A stretch of DNA of 64,000 nt from Rudanella paleaurantiibacter (lineage in GTDB: Bacteria; Bacteroidota; Bacteroidia; Cytophagales; Spirosomataceae). The notes beneath the pieces are model-generated. The model saw nothing but the letters and a program-made list of their open reading frames with translations. It ran no database searches and had not been told where the DNA came from. The stretch is from the NCBI RefSeq assembly GCF_009184635.1, contig NZ_WELI01000001.1, forward strand, positions 1,116,001 through 1,180,000, in the 5' to 3' direction. Position numbers and translations under genes: made by a program. How positions within the stretch are numbered: the first letter of the stretch is position 1; the number at the start of each line of letters is the position of its first letter. Shown here piece after piece: positions 54,106-63,555 of this stretch.

Positions 54106-55383
54106 ATGAAGAAGTTGTCTATTCTCCTGATTTTCGCTTTATGCCATACGGCACTGGCTCAGACGAATTATGTGGCAAATACAGCTAACTCGGCCAGCCC
54201 TGGATCAAACAATACATTGGTTGGCCCTGCAGCTGGTAATACGACTATGACGGGCACGGTAAATACATTCATTGGTGGTGATGCAGGCAAAACTAATACA
54301 ACAGGAACGGCCAATACATTCACGGGGCGTCAGGCGGGCTTTTCGAATACAATAGGGAATTATAACGTTTTTGTGGGTGAACATGCAGGTTATGACAACA
54401 CAGGTGGCGATTACAACACCTTTGTAGGGTTTACGGTGGGTCGGCGAATCACAACGGGTAACAGTAATGTAGCGGTTGGCGTTAGAGCCGGGTACAATAA
54501 CGAAACGGGTAATAATACAATAGCCATCGGAGACTCTGCTGGCTTTAATAACACCATTTCAAAAAATATCTTTATAGGTTCTAAAGCTGGTTATGCCAAT
54601 ACAACAGGGGCTACCAATACGATGGTGGGGTTTGAAGCAGGCAAGAACACGACAACCGGCCAGAACAATACATTTTTGGGCAACATCGCTGGCCTGAGAA
54701 ACACCACTGGCAGCAATAATGTCATCATCGGGCCTGCTTCAGGCTCCGCCCTTACCACTGGGAGTGGGAACATTCTGCTAGGCTTTAACAGTCAGGCTGC
54801 AGCCAATAATTTGGTTAATACGGTTGCCATTGGCACCAACGCCCGTGTTGCCTTGAATAATGCTATTGTGCTGGGTGACCCCACCAACACCAGTATTGCG
54901 GTGGGGATTGGTACCGATTCTCCTCAATTCCCCCTTGATGTTCGGGGTACGATTAATTTACGAAACAATGGTCGAATCAAGTTTGCGCACCTTTCTAACC
55001 CCCTGTATCAGGGGGCAACAGATCAATTCCTGACCGTTAATGAACAGGGGGAAACCGTTCTGGCGTCGTATCGTCTGTGCATCACCAACGTTAATCAATG
55101 GAGTGATAAGGTATTTTCCCAAACCTATCCGTTGAAGCCGTTGTCTCAGGTTGAGCAGTTTATACAAGCGCATGGCCATTTACCCAATATTCCCTCGGCA
55201 GAGGAGGTTGTCAAAGACGGTATTGACCCAGCCAGAATGGACGCCAAGTTGCTGGAAAAGATAGAAGAACTCACGCTGTACAGTATTCAACAACAGAAAC
55301 GCATTGAGCAGTTAGAGCTTCAGCATAAAGAAGAAATTGACCAACTACGCGCCCTCGTCAAACAGCTACTGGATAAGAAGTAA
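54106..55383 (+). CDS. Exported head-repeat (YadA/TMF-like) fiber protein with C-terminal coiled coil
   Basis: 425 residues with signal peptide (MKKLSILLIFALCHTALAQ). Residues about 25-275 are a dozen or so repeats of a 14-16-residue unit of the type NTFVGxxAGxxNTTGxN, as in trimeric autotransporter heads and phage-tail-like fibers. Then GIGTDSPQFPLDVRGTINL, GHLPNIPSAEEVVKDGIDPARMDAKLLEKIEELTLY and a coiled coil to the end. The last part resembles the chaperone-like/intramolecular trimerisation tails of Bacteroidota fiber proteins. No T9SS or barrel anchor is seen. The gene is clearly more AT-rich than its neighbours, suggesting transfer. Confidence 0.82.
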   Translation: MKKLSILLIFALCHTALAQTNYVANTANSASPGSNNTLVGPAAGNTTMTGTVNTFIGGDAGKTNTTGTANTFTGRQAGFSNTIGNYNVFVGEHAGYDNTGGDYNTFVGFTVGRRITTGNSNVAVGVRAGYNNETGNNTIAIGDSAGFNNTISKNIFIGSKAGYANTTGATNTMVGFEAGKNTTTGQNNTFLGNIAGLRNTTGSNNVIIGPASGSALTTGSGNILLGFNSQAAANNLVNTVAIGTNARVALNNAIVLGDPTNTSIAVGIGTDSPQFPLDVRGTINLRNNGRIKFAHLSNPLYQGATDQFLTVNEQGETVLASYRLCITNVNQWSDKVFSQTYPLKPLSQVEQFIQAHGHLPNIPSAEEVVKDGIDPARMDAKLLEKIEELTLYSIQQQKRIEQLELQHKEEIDQLRALVKQLLDKK

Positions 55384-55466
55384 GGCTAATAAGCTACCTG
55401 ACTTAATCACGATAGCCCCATTTGACAAGGCGTTGGGCGAAATGGGATAATGAATGTATGGATAGT

Positions 55467-55502
55467 GCAGAGAAGCGACCCGGAGACGGGTCGCTTCTCT
55501 GC
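55467..55502 (+). terminator. Terminator of the fiber gene
   Basis: 15-bp perfect arms GCAGAGAAGCGACCC and GGGTCGCTTCTCTGC with loop GGAGAC, followed by TTTTGTT. Confidence 0.88.
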
Positions 55503-55682
55503 TTTTGTTATATCAGCCCTTCCGACAAGGGGCAGTGCCAAGTAAATAAGGTATTGTGTCGATCAATGCCCAGGGAAGTCTATAGCCGTGGCGAGTCCAA
55601 AATTGGTCGGCAAAGAAGGGGTTTAGATCGGCACAGGCCCGGACTTGGCAACGGGAAGCGGAAAACGTTTGTAAACTGGCGT

Positions 55683-55819
55683 ATGAAGTTTCTCGAACGG
55701 TATCAGACCCCGTTTCACCTCATAGGCTGGCTGGTGTTTATCAGCTTACCTCTGCTGATTATTCCCGGTTTTTTGCGAAACCCGGCTGTCTCGGATGGTA
55801 CTAACCCTCCAGCTCCATC
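55683..55819 (+). pseudogene. N-terminal remnant of a LytS-type sensor histidine kinase
   Basis: From ATG 55683 the frame reads MKFLERYQTPFHLIGWLVF, then ISLPLLIIPGFLRNPAV, which looks like the first transmembrane helix of a LytS/YehU-type kinase. Kinase sequence stops after about 45 residues and the start of the response regulator gene follows at once. The remaining transmembrane, His_kinase and HATPase parts are missing, so most of the gene has been deleted. The frame runs on to 55940 only as an overlap with the regulator. Confidence 0.6.
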
Positions 55820-56128
55820 ATGCATAAACTTCGTTGTATCGCGGTCGACGACGAACCGTTTGTGCTCGATATTTTGTACGTGGAGGGTCTTAAAGACTAC
55901 GTTAAAATCTACACGATCGGGCAAGCCCGCCCTCTGCTAAGCCGCCTAACGCTGAAGTCCATCGAAGCCAAACTGCCGGTGAACCGGTTTTGCTGGGTCC
56001 ACAAATCGTTTATCGTTGCACTGGACAAAATCAGCTCGTTTCAGCGGTCTAAACTGTACGTTGGCCAGCGGGAAATTCCGGTTGGTAGCAGTTATGTTGA
56101 TCATTTTGAGCAGCGCTACCGGCAATAA
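55820..56128 (+). pseudogene. LytTR response regulator with deleted receiver domain
   Basis: 102 residues. It starts as a normal receiver (MHKLRCIAVDDEPFVLDI) but jumps directly into a LytTR DNA-binding domain (LYVEGLKDYVKIYT... FCWVHKSFIVALDKISSFQRSKLYVGQREIPVGSSY). About 130 residues holding the phospho-acceptor Asp and the start of LytTR are missing. The junction ILYVE, typical of the LytTR entry, abuts the receiver's LDI, consistent with deletion at a short shared word. It could still make a small DNA-binding protein, but phosphorylation control is lost. Confidence 0.72.
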
Positions 56129-56130
56129 AA

Positions 56131-56164
56131 AAAACCTGTGAGGTATTTGGACCTCACAGGTTTT
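56131..56164. terminator. Bidirectional terminator
   Basis: 14-bp perfect arms AAAACCTGTGAGGT and ACCTCACAGGTTTT with loop ATTTGG between the convergent LytTR remnant and the T9SS protein gene; an additional A run precedes it. Confidence 0.88.
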
Positions 56165-56185
56165 AGCTTGTACGTTAACTTCTGT

Positions 56186-59140
56186 TTACTGCTTAATAAT
56201 CTTGGTCGAGGTGGCACGGGTACCATCGCTTACCTGCATAACCAGAACCCCCGCATCCTGATTGCTCAGGTCAAACACGTGCTGACCGGGGCGGTCGTTG
56301 CCCGTGAGGGTGCGGGTAGACACCACATCGCCATTGTAGTTCACAATCCGGAAATCCAGTGTCTCGCCGGTATAGCCTTCCACCACAACCACCAGCTGAT
56401 CAACGACCGGGTTACCCCAGACAGAAATCGTTAATGGTGTTTCTTCCGACGATGCCACGCGGGCGGCTGTGTTGCCGCAGTACGCCCGGAAGTCAAAGGT
56501 GTAGCTCACCGTTACGCCGTTCTGACGGGCTTGCAGCGTGAGGGGCTTTGAACCCGGATCGAGCCGGAGACCGAGATCAACGGTTTGGTTTGGATTGGTG
56601 GTCCAGCCAGTCACGCCAATGGCCATGTACTCAATGGTTGACCCATTGCCGCCCGACGTACGGAACGTTATCTGACCCGTCTGACAGTTATAGGTAGGCA
56701 TGATGAGCTGGAACAATTGGCTTGTCGAAGTGCTTCCCGTGGTTGGACTAAGTCCGCCGACAGTACTTGGAGAGACCGTCGGCGAGGTGGTAGTAAGCGT
56801 GCCCGAACAGTACGCTTTGAACGGAAATGAATACGAGACAGCCACTCCGCTCTGCCGAGCCTGTAACGTCAGCATGGTGGTCATGGGATCTTGCCGCAGG
56901 GCCGCATCCACAATTTGGTTGGGGTTGGTAGTCCAGCCCGTGATGCCTAGCGCCATGTATTCAATGATAGAGCCGTTGCCGCCCGAGGTTTTGAACGTAA
57001 GCGCTCCCGTGTTGCAGTCGTAAGCCGGTGCCAACAGTTGGAGGCCTGTGCTGCTGGTAATGGGGGCAGCAATAGTGGTAGTCAGGGGGGCAGTGGTGGA
57101 GCCTCCTGCACAATACGCCCGGAAATCAAACGTGTACGATACGGTTATGCCGTTTTGGCGAGCCTGTAGCGCCAGCGTTTTGGCCGTTGGGTCTTGCCGG
57201 ATACCTGCATCTACCACCTGATTCGGGTTCGTTGTCCAGCCGGTTACGCCTACAGCCATATACTCAATTGTAGAGCCGTTGCCACCGGTCGTTCTGAAGG
57301 TGAGGGCCCCCGTGTTGCAATCATAGCCGGGAGTAACCAGTTGCAGCCCGGTACCGCTTGGGGCAGTTGGCGTTGGGCTAACCGCGATTGGCGTTGTGAT
57401 AGCCGTGCCTGAGCAGTACGCCTTGAATGGGAACGCATACGATACGGCTACTCCACTCTGCCGCGCTTGCAGGTTGAGCGTAGTGGTCATGGGATCTTGC
57501 CGGATGGCCGCATCCACAATTTGGTTGGGATTGGTAGTCCAGCCTGTGATGCCCAGCGCCATGTATTCAATCGTAGAGCCGTTGCCGCCCGAGGTTTTGA
57601 ACGTGAGCGCCCCCGTGTTGCAGTCGTAAGCTGGGGGTAGCAGTTGCAGGCCCGTAGTACTGGTAATGGGCGCGGTTGGGGTAGGCGTAGGGCTGGTGTA
57701 CGTCGGGGGGGGAGTCGTTGCGACCGGGGTGGCGTTCGGATCAGTCGTAACCGACTCGATTTTTACCCAGCCATTCACATCGGGTCCGTCGTAACGAGGC
57801 CCAAACATAAACTGTACAATCTCCTGATCCGTCCAGCTGCTGCGTTTGCTGAGGTCAATAGCATAGGTATGAAACTGACCGTCGTTGATAATCGGAAAGT
57901 CAATGTACCGATCGGGGGTCGGAATAAACTCCCGGTCGTTCAGTTGCCGCCAAATCATCCGGTACGTGTCCGACTGCCCCTGGAAAGCCGCTCGCAGGTA
58001 GATCACCTTGTTGTCGCGGCCCCGCCAGAAACCTACGGGTGATTTGATGGCCGCTTCTGATTTGTTCGACACCATCACGTGCAGGTTGTTCTGGATTGGC
58101 CAGCCCGTATCCTGCGCCTTGTGGTAGTACCAGCCTTTGCGCGTCTGATCATCGAACCGGTAATTGATGTTCGCGGCCAGGCGTGGCTGGCTGTACACAT
58201 AGTTCCGAATCTGGTCGATAGAACCCACAACCAGATCATAATCCCACTCGTGTACAATGTTGTGGTCGAGTACAACGAAGTCGGAAGCAGCTACGTAGGT
58301 CGAGCTGAAGCCAAATTCACCACTGTTGAAGTTGTCGCCGAAAAAGCCTTTGGTCCACTGGTAATTGTTTCGTTTGAACAAACCCACGCCAAAACCACTG
58401 TTGTTGGTGGCAGCCATCCAGGGCTCGGTTACGGGCCGAACGTACTCCTGCTCAGTTGGGGCAGCAACGCGGGTCAACGGACCATTGGTATAGGGACTAT
58501 TGCCCTGATACATGTACACGTTGTTGTAAGCCGGGTTGATAAAGAGGCAGGGGTGTTCCTGCGAGCGGGCATCGTACTGGGTGCGGTCACTGCGGAAAAG
58601 GCTGATTTTGGCGTGCACCTTTACCACATTCCCCGACAGCCGAATCCAGTGCTCAATGTACACCTCGCCCGGTACGTTGTTGAGGGCAAACTGTTTACCA
58701 ATTGTCTTAACGTAGATTTCGTTGGCCTGTTTCTGAAAGGCTACAACTTCGGAGGGGTTACCGGCCCAGTCGCCACCCTGAATCGGGTTCCAGCCGATAC
58801 TCGACCACATGGGTTGCCCGTTCTGCGAGTAATTGGCCGGGCCACTGTAATTGGAGATTTGAAACTGGCGTCCGGGGTCGAAGTTGTTGACCATGTTCTG
58901 ACCGCCAATTGGGGCGAGGTACGAGATGGCTCCCCCGTAGCGGGAATCGACGCCCACTTTGATGATACCGTTTTCGATGGTTTCCAGCCCATTCAGTGGG
59001 GATTGGGCTGTGGTAGTGTTGGTTGTGGGCGGACCGTCGTGAACGGCTGGCCTCGCTTCTAAAGGTAATGTAACTGAACCATTCAGAAGCGCTCCCAGCG
59101 TGCATAAAGCGGCCAGGCGTTTCAGAGAAACGTGAAGCAT
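56186..59140 (-). CDS. Large secreted multidomain protein with four tandem repeats and a T9SS C-terminal sorting domain
   Basis: 984 residues with signal peptide (to about 30). Residues about 50-460 form an N-terminal domain (ENGIIKVGVDSRYGGAISYLAPIGGQNMVNNFDPGR..., GEVYIEHWIRLSGNVVKVHAKISL), a beta-rich domain I do not recognise, possibly carbohydrate-directed. After a Pro/Thr linker come four repeats of about 80 residues (YDCNTGALTFKTSGGNGSTIEYMALGITGWTTNPNQ..., each ending in FKAYC or FRAYC), separated by Thr/Pro linkers. The last 85 residues (LTISVWGNPVVDQLVVVVEGYTG...STKIIKQ) are a type A T9SS sorting domain. Cys residues at both repeat ends probably form a disulfide. It is exported across the outer membrane. 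Confidence 0.88.
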   Translation of the reverse strand: MLHVSLKRLAALCTLGALLNGSVTLPLEARPAVHDGPPTTNTTTAQSPLNGLETIENGIIKVGVDSRYGGAISYLAPIGGQNMVNNFDPGRQFQISNYSGPANYSQNGQPMWSSIGWNPIQGGDWAGNPSEVVAFQKQANEIYVKTIGKQFALNNVPGEVYIEHWIRLSGNVVKVHAKISLFRSDRTQYDARSQEHPCLFINPAYNNVYMYQGNSPYTNGPLTRVAAPTEQEYVRPVTEPWMAATNNSGFGVGLFKRNNYQWTKGFFGDNFNSGEFGFSSTYVAASDFVVLDHNIVHEWDYDLVVGSIDQIRNYVYSQPRLAANINYRFDDQTRKGWYYHKAQDTGWPIQNNLHVMVSNKSEAAIKSPVGFWRGRDNKVIYLRAAFQGQSDTYRMIWRQLNDREFIPTPDRYIDFPIINDGQFHTYAIDLSKRSSWTDQEIVQFMFGPRYDGPDVNGWVKIESVTTDPNATPVATTPPPTYTSPTPTPTAPITSTTGLQLLPPAYDCNTGALTFKTSGGNGSTIEYMALGITGWTTNPNQIVDAAIRQDPMTTTLNLQARQSGVAVSYAFPFKAYCSGTAITTPIAVSPTPTAPSGTGLQLVTPGYDCNTGALTFRTTGGNGSTIEYMAVGVTGWTTNPNQVVDAGIRQDPTAKTLALQARQNGITVSYTFDFRAYCAGGSTTAPLTTTIAAPITSSTGLQLLAPAYDCNTGALTFKTSGGNGSIIEYMALGITGWTTNPNQIVDAALRQDPMTTMLTLQARQSGVAVSYSFPFKAYCSGTLTTTSPTVSPSTVGGLSPTTGSTSTSQLFQLIMPTYNCQTGQITFRTSGGNGSTIEYMAIGVTGWTTNPNQTVDLGLRLDPGSKPLTLQARQNGVTVSYTFDFRAYCGNTAARVASSEETPLTISVWGNPVVDQLVVVVEGYTGETLDFRIVNYNGDVVSTRTLTGNDRPGQHVFDLSNQDAGVLVMQVSDGTRATSTKIIKQ

Positions 59141-59539
59141 TTCAATCAGTAGGTTTTAAGTGGTAAGTACAAGAAGCAACCACAGCCAACGTACCGAATG
59201 CCCCGCTTCGAATCAGTGACGAACATAGGTGGGTAAGTGGCCTCCCCCGGTGGGGAGGCCATACGAAACATCGTTTTCCTGCCTGATCTACGAACCTGGT
59301 TGATTACCTCAACGCTCCCTGATGTGTTTGCAAAAATCCTCTCAATCGATAGAAGAAGATCCTAAACAACGCGACAAAACGGCTTGTTTGCCGTTCGACT
59401 TGGTTGCAAGTTTAATACTAAACCTATAGACAAAACATTAAAATGCTGTTAGGCTTCCCGACCTCTTGGAATAAGCAAAATTGATTAAGTATCTAAACTC
59501 ATTGAACGTGAGTAGGATACAGTACGGTTTTGTCATATA
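59141..59539. other. Intergenic region upstream of the T9SS protein
   Basis: 399 bases without a gene. A short perfect hairpin GGCCTCCCC-CGGT-GGGGAGGCC lies at 59239-59260; the stretch 59400-59530 is AT-rich and ends at the birA stop. No clear promoter consensus was found. Confidence 0.5.
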
Positions 59540-60343
59540 TCAGTCGTGCAGAAATTCGATTTCCTTAAAATTAAAATGTTGTATATCCGAACCGATCACA
59601 AGAGTCAACTGCCCATTTTCGTTTACGCCTATGATGGTACCTGTAAAAATGGCACCGGTTTGTGCATCCCGAAAGCGGCCTCCCTCCTGAAACCGGTACA
59701 GCCGTTGCAGGTAGGTGGCTTTAAGAATGGCCTCGTGACCGGCTTTGAGCTGAAGGTATCGTTTCTCGATGTGTTCACAGATCGAGGTGAGTACGCCCGG
59801 TAGGTGATAGCCTTCGGGTAGCGGAAACCGCGACTGAAGTGAGGTAGCCGTGGGGTAAGCAAACGTGGTTTGATTGAGGTTGAGCCCCAGCCCCACAATT
59901 GACCACGCCAACCATTGCCCCTGAATCGTGTTTTCGATGAGCAAACCGCCGGTTTTCTGGGTTTCAATGTACAGATCGTTCGGCCACTTGATCCGAATCA
60001 GGCCGTCGGTGAGCGGGAGCAGAGCGTCGGTGATGCCGACAGATATGGCTATGTTGAGCCAGAACTGCCGGGCTGCGGGCAGAAAATTAGGCCGTAGCAC
60101 AAGCGAAAACGTCAGGTTCTGCCCCGGCTCGGCCAACCATATATTGCCCCGTTGCCCGCGACCGGCCGTTTGATTGTCCGTGATGATTAGCGTACCCTCT
60201 GCGAGGTCCGTTTGGCTCAGCAGATCGGCAGCTTCGTCATTCGTAGACTGACAGCTTGGCAGGTATTGACAATTTTGGCCAATAAAAAGAGTTTTGGGAT
60301 GGATTTTGTACAAAAATTTGTTACGTTTAGTGAAAGGCTTCAT
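59540..60343 (-). CDS. birA: Biotin-[acetyl-CoA-carboxylase] ligase
   Basis: 267 residues, the monofunctional form without the N-terminal HTH repressor domain. Signatures are QNCQYLPSCQSTNDEAADLL, DNQTAGRGQRGNIWLAEPGQNLTFSLVLRP with the biotinyl-AMP loop GRGQRG, IRIKWPNDLYIETQKTGGLLIEN with the catalytic Lys, and VGLGLNLNQ. The C-terminal SH3-like domain (GAIFTGTIIGVNENGQLTLV) is present. It attaches biotin to the carboxyl carrier protein in the cytoplasm. It is divergent from rsfS. Confidence 0.96.
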   Translation of the reverse strand: MKPFTKRNKFLYKIHPKTLFIGQNCQYLPSCQSTNDEAADLLSQTDLAEGTLIITDNQTAGRGQRGNIWLAEPGQNLTFSLVLRPNFLPAARQFWLNIAISVGITDALLPLTDGLIRIKWPNDLYIETQKTGGLLIENTIQGQWLAWSIVGLGLNLNQTTFAYPTATSLQSRFPLPEGYHLPGVLTSICEHIEKRYLQLKAGHEAILKATYLQRLYRFQEGGRFRDAQTGAIFTGTIIGVNENGQLTLVIGSDIQHFNFKEIEFLHD

Positions 60344-60408
60344 TGACGGTGCGCGCGACAGACAGACCTGCCCTTTGGTAACGCACCCGCTCGTATAGAC
60401 CTGATGTG

Positions 60409-60439
60409 CAAAACTAAGCTGTGAACGCTTAGCTTGAAA
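60409..60439 (-). promoter_or_regulatory. Candidate birA promoter
   Basis: On the minus strand TTTC, 19 bp, then TAGTTTTG: one mismatch to TTTG-N19-TAnnTTTG. The predicted leader to the birA ATG is about 60 bases. Confidence 0.6.
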
Positions 60440-60454
60440 TTTTAAACCATACGC

Positions 60455-60889
60455 ATGATAATTAACAACTCAACAGCCGTTGAGCGCGTACGCGCCAACA
60501 GCGATCAAGTATCTTCCGAGGAACTGCGGGACCTGATTGTGAAGGGTATGCAGGAGAAGAAAGCCGTGGATATTGCCGTGATGGATCTTCGGGAGGTAAA
60601 AAATGCAATCTGCGATTACTTCGTTATCTGTTCGGGTAACTCGGATACGCAGATTGATGCCATTGCTAATTCAATTGATGAAGAAGTGCATAAAGCCACC
60701 GGTCAGAACCCCTGGCATCAGGAAGGTAAAATGAACAAAGAGTGGATTCTGCTCGACTATGTCGACGTGGTTGCCCACGTGTTTAAGAAAGACCGCCGGG
60801 CATTTTATGATTTAGAGCAACTTTGGGGGGATGCTGACGTTCAGTATCTTGATGAGGCTAACCCCGACGAGGCTCCTATTGCCATTTAA
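60455..60889 (+). CDS. rsfS: Ribosome silencing factor RsfS (Iojap family)
   Basis: 144 residues. Family core KAVDIAVMDLREVKNAICDYFVICSGNSDTQIDAIANSIDEEV, then WHQEGKMNKEWILLDYVDVVAHVFKKDRRAFYDLEQLWGDA. RsfS binds L14 of the large subunit and blocks subunit joining in starvation. An extra N-terminal segment of about 28 residues and a short acidic tail flank the domain. It lies 110 bp upstream of ftsH on the same strand, an arrangement I recall as common in Bacteroidota. Confidence 0.95.
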   Translation: MIINNSTAVERVRANSDQVSSEELRDLIVKGMQEKKAVDIAVMDLREVKNAICDYFVICSGNSDTQIDAIANSIDEEVHKATGQNPWHQEGKMNKEWILLDYVDVVAHVFKKDRRAFYDLEQLWGDADVQYLDEANPDEAPIAI

Positions 60890-60999
60890 GCTTCTTATCC
60901 CTTAATCTGACCGTCTATCAATGGCGTTTCGGCCCCCGAAACATTCACTTTATAAACGGTGTTAGTCTTTGAAAACCCCTTTTTGTACAACCTGTCGAA

Positions 61000-63024
61000 A
61001 TGCCAGAGAATAACAATAGAAATCCGCTATCGTCCCGTGGGCCCAAGCGCCCGAATTTCCAGGGATGGATCGTTTTCCTGCTGATTGCGGCTATTCTGGG
61101 AATCACGTTTATGAGCCGAACAAGCTCAGTTCGCGAGATTTCCCTGAAACGCTTTGAGCGGATGGTGAAAGACCGCGAGGTTGCTGAGGTAACCGTGGTC
61201 AACGATCGGGTGGCTGAAGTAACACTGACCCAACAGGCGCTTCAAGGCCCAAAATACAAAAGTCTGTTTGCCGAGAAACCTTATTTTGGTACCGGCAGCG
61301 GCCCCCATTTCTCGTTTCAGGTTGCATCGGGCGAGTCGTTTAAAGAAGACCTCGATAAACTACAGGCCAACGTTGGCGACAACGAGAAAATTGAGTACAA
61401 ATTTGAACAGCGTAGCGACTGGGGCAGCTTTATCAGCACCTGGGGTATCCTGATTATTATGATTCTGGCAATGTACTTTTTGCTGGGAAGGATGTCGGGA
61501 GCCGGTGGACCCGGTGGGCAGATTTTCAACATTGGTAAATCGCGGGCGGCCCTGTTCGACGCGGAGAACCGGGTGAAAATTACGTTCAACGAGGTAGCTG
61601 GACTGGAAGAAGCTAAGGAGGAAATCAAAGAGATTGTTGATTACCTCAAGGCTCCAACCAAGTTTACCAAGCTGGGCGCTAAAATCCCGAAAGGGGCTCT
61701 GTTGGTCGGCCCTCCAGGTACGGGTAAAACCCTGTTGGCCAAGGCTGTAGCTGGCGAAGCCGGGGTGCCATTCTTCTCGCTTTCAGGCTCCGATTTTGTG
61801 GAGATGTTTGTGGGGGTAGGTGCCGCCCGTGTACGTGACCTCTTCAAGCAGGCCAAAGAAAAAGCCCCCTGTATCATCTTTATCGACGAGATTGATGCCG
61901 TAGGTCGTTCGCGGGGGCGGGGTGCTATGCCCGGAGCCAACGATGAGCGTGAAAACACGCTGAACTCGCTGCTGGTAGAGATGGACGGTTTTGCGACCGA
62001 CTCTGGTATCATTATCCTGGCCGCTACCAACCGCCCTGATGTACTCGACTCAGCGCTGCTGCGCCCCGGCCGTTTCGACCGGCAGATCAGCATCGACAAG
62101 CCCGATATTGTGGGTCGTGAGGCTATCTTTAAGGTGCACCTGAAGCCGCTCAAGCTGCATTCGGATGTTGACCCGAAAGACTTGGCCGCTCAGACACCCG
62201 GTTTTGCCGGTGCCGAAATCGCCAACGTGTGTAACGAAGCGGCCCTGATTGCGGCCCGTCGGGACAAGGAGTCTATTCAGATGATCGATTTCCAGGACGC
62301 TATGGACCGGGTAATTGGTGGTTTGGAGAAGAAGAATAAGCTTATTTCGCCGGAGGAAAAAGAGATTGTGGCGTATCACGAAGCGGGTCATGCCGTAGCC
62401 GGCTGGTATCTCGAACATGCCGATCCCCTCGTGAAGGTGACCATTGTACCGCGTGGTGTGGCCGCTTTGGGCTACGCGCAGTATCTGCCCCGTGAGCAGT
62501 ACTTGTACCGCACTGAGCAACTGCTCGACGAAATGTGCATGGCGCTGGGTGGTCGGGCCGCTGAAGATCTGGTCTTCGGTAAAGTATCGACCGGTGCCCT
62601 GAGCGATCTGGAGCGCATCACCAAATTGGCGTACAGCATGGTAACCATGTACGGCATGAACGACAAGATTGGCAACGTATCGTTCTACGATTCGAAGCAG
62701 TCGGAGTACGCGTTCAACAAGCCGTATTCGGAAGAAACCGCCAAGCATATCGACGAAGAAGTGCGTAAGATTGTCGATGAGGCTTATCAGCGTACTAAAA
62801 ACCTGCTCGCCGACAAGCGCCAGGCTCTGGAGATTATTTCGCAGGAGCTGTTGTCGAAAGAGATTTTGTACCAGGCAGATCTGGAGCGTCTGATTGGGCG
62901 TCGTCCGTTTGAGCGTGACACGGCGTATCAGGCTTACAAGAAGCGGGGCGAAGAAGTGAAGGAGGAAATTGGGCCGGAATCAAAGCCTGCCCAAACCGAA
63001 CCCGAATCGTTACCGCAGATCTAA
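61000..63024 (+). CDS. ftsH: ATP-dependent zinc metalloprotease FtsH
   Basis: 674 residues, full length. Transmembrane helices lie at about 25-43 and 150-170, flanking a periplasmic domain. The AAA+ module has Walker A GPPGTGKT from Gly237, Walker [18 protein letters not shown], and second region of homology [21 protein letters not shown]. The protease zinc site HEAGH is at 460-464. It degrades damaged membrane proteins and regulators at the inner membrane. Unusual only in the Gly-rich SGAGGPGGQ linker after the second helix, which is common in this family. Confidence 0.98.
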   Translation: MPENNNRNPLSSRGPKRPNFQGWIVFLLIAAILGITFMSRTSSVREISLKRFERMVKDREVAEVTVVNDRVAEVTLTQQALQGPKYKSLFAEKPYFGTGSGPHFSFQVASGESFKEDLDKLQANVGDNEKIEYKFEQRSDWGSFISTWGILIIMILAMYFLLGRMSGAGGPGGQIFNIGKSRAALFDAENRVKITFNEVAGLEEAKEEIKEIVDYLKAPTKFTKLGAKIPKGALLVGPPGTGKTLLAKAVAGEAGVPFFSLSGSDFVEMFVGVGAARVRDLFKQAKEKAPCIIFIDEIDAVGRSRGRGAMPGANDERENTLNSLLVEMDGFATDSGIIILAATNRPDVLDSALLRPGRFDRQISIDKPDIVGREAIFKVHLKPLKLHSDVDPKDLAAQTPGFAGAEIANVCNEAALIAARRDKESIQMIDFQDAMDRVIGGLEKKNKLISPEEKEIVAYHEAGHAVAGWYLEHADPLVKVTIVPRGVAALGYAQYLPREQYLYRTEQLLDEMCMALGGRAAEDLVFGKVSTGALSDLERITKLAYSMVTMYGMNDKIGNVSFYDSKQSEYAFNKPYSEETAKHIDEEVRKIVDEAYQRTKNLLADKRQALEIISQELLSKEILYQADLERLIGRRPFERDTAYQAYKKRGEEVKEEIGPESKPAQTEPESLPQI

Positions 63025-63035
63025 TGTGATACATT

Positions 63036-63070
63036 ACAAAAAGCCGCCCCAAACCGGGGCGGCTTTTTGT
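63036..63070. terminator. ftsH terminator
   Basis: 15-bp perfect arms ACAAAAAGCCGCCCC and GGGGCGGCTTTTTGT with loop AAACC, 12 bp after the ftsH stop. Its core is the exact reverse complement of the terminator core at 63556-63578. Confidence 0.92.
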
Positions 63071-63136
63071 ATTTTAGCTGCTGCGTCATCTAAATGGAGC
63101 ACTAGTTGCGAAAGAGCAGATTAGATAACGACTACA

Positions 63137-63502
63137 ATGAAAACGGCAGCTTTACTTTTTGGGCTATTGTTTATGTTGGGTTGCCGCTCGACTGAATGGA
63201 CACCAACTCTACTCCGGGTGGCAAACGTTGCTGCCGATACCAGTTTTCATTTGGATAAAACGGCCGGAAGCAAGGTGCCCAGAATTACACTTTGTGCCGT
63301 AGGCTATTTGGACGATTCTGCATCTATCATCCTAGTAAACCCCCGCCAGCCGGAAAAACTATATTGGCGTGTTTTCAGCTTGCCTAAAGGAAGAATTGAT
63401 TCTTTAAAAAGCGTATTTGATTACTATGACTTTGATGTAAATATTCATTATCAGTCTCAGCGTGTAAGGCGAGGTAACTTAAGGGTGGTTGTTAAATACT
63501 AG
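63137..63502 (+). CDS. Small lipoprotein of unknown function
   Basis: 121 residues with a lipoprotein signal (MKTAALLFGLLFMLGC). The remainder (RVANVAADTSFHLDKTAGSKVPRITLCAVGYLDDSASIILVN... RVRRGNLRVVVKY) is probably a small beta-domain; no family is recognised. The gene is noticeably more AT-rich than ftsH and is bracketed by two inverted copies of one terminator hairpin (63036 and 63556), which suggests insertion of a gene next to a duplicated terminator. Confidence 0.75.
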   Translation: MKTAALLFGLLFMLGCRSTEWTPTLLRVANVAADTSFHLDKTAGSKVPRITLCAVGYLDDSASIILVNPRQPEKLYWRVFSLPKGRIDSLKSVFDYYDFDVNIHYQSQRVRRGNLRVVVKY

Positions 63503-63555
63503 TTAAGTTCTTAAAAAGCCTCTGGCTACAGGTGAGTGCCCGCCGGAAATGCTAT

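Noticed and set aside
55422-55682. Open frame upstream of the kinase remnant
   Set aside because: It spans the fiber-gene terminator, has no family resemblance and only becomes protein-like at ATG 55683.
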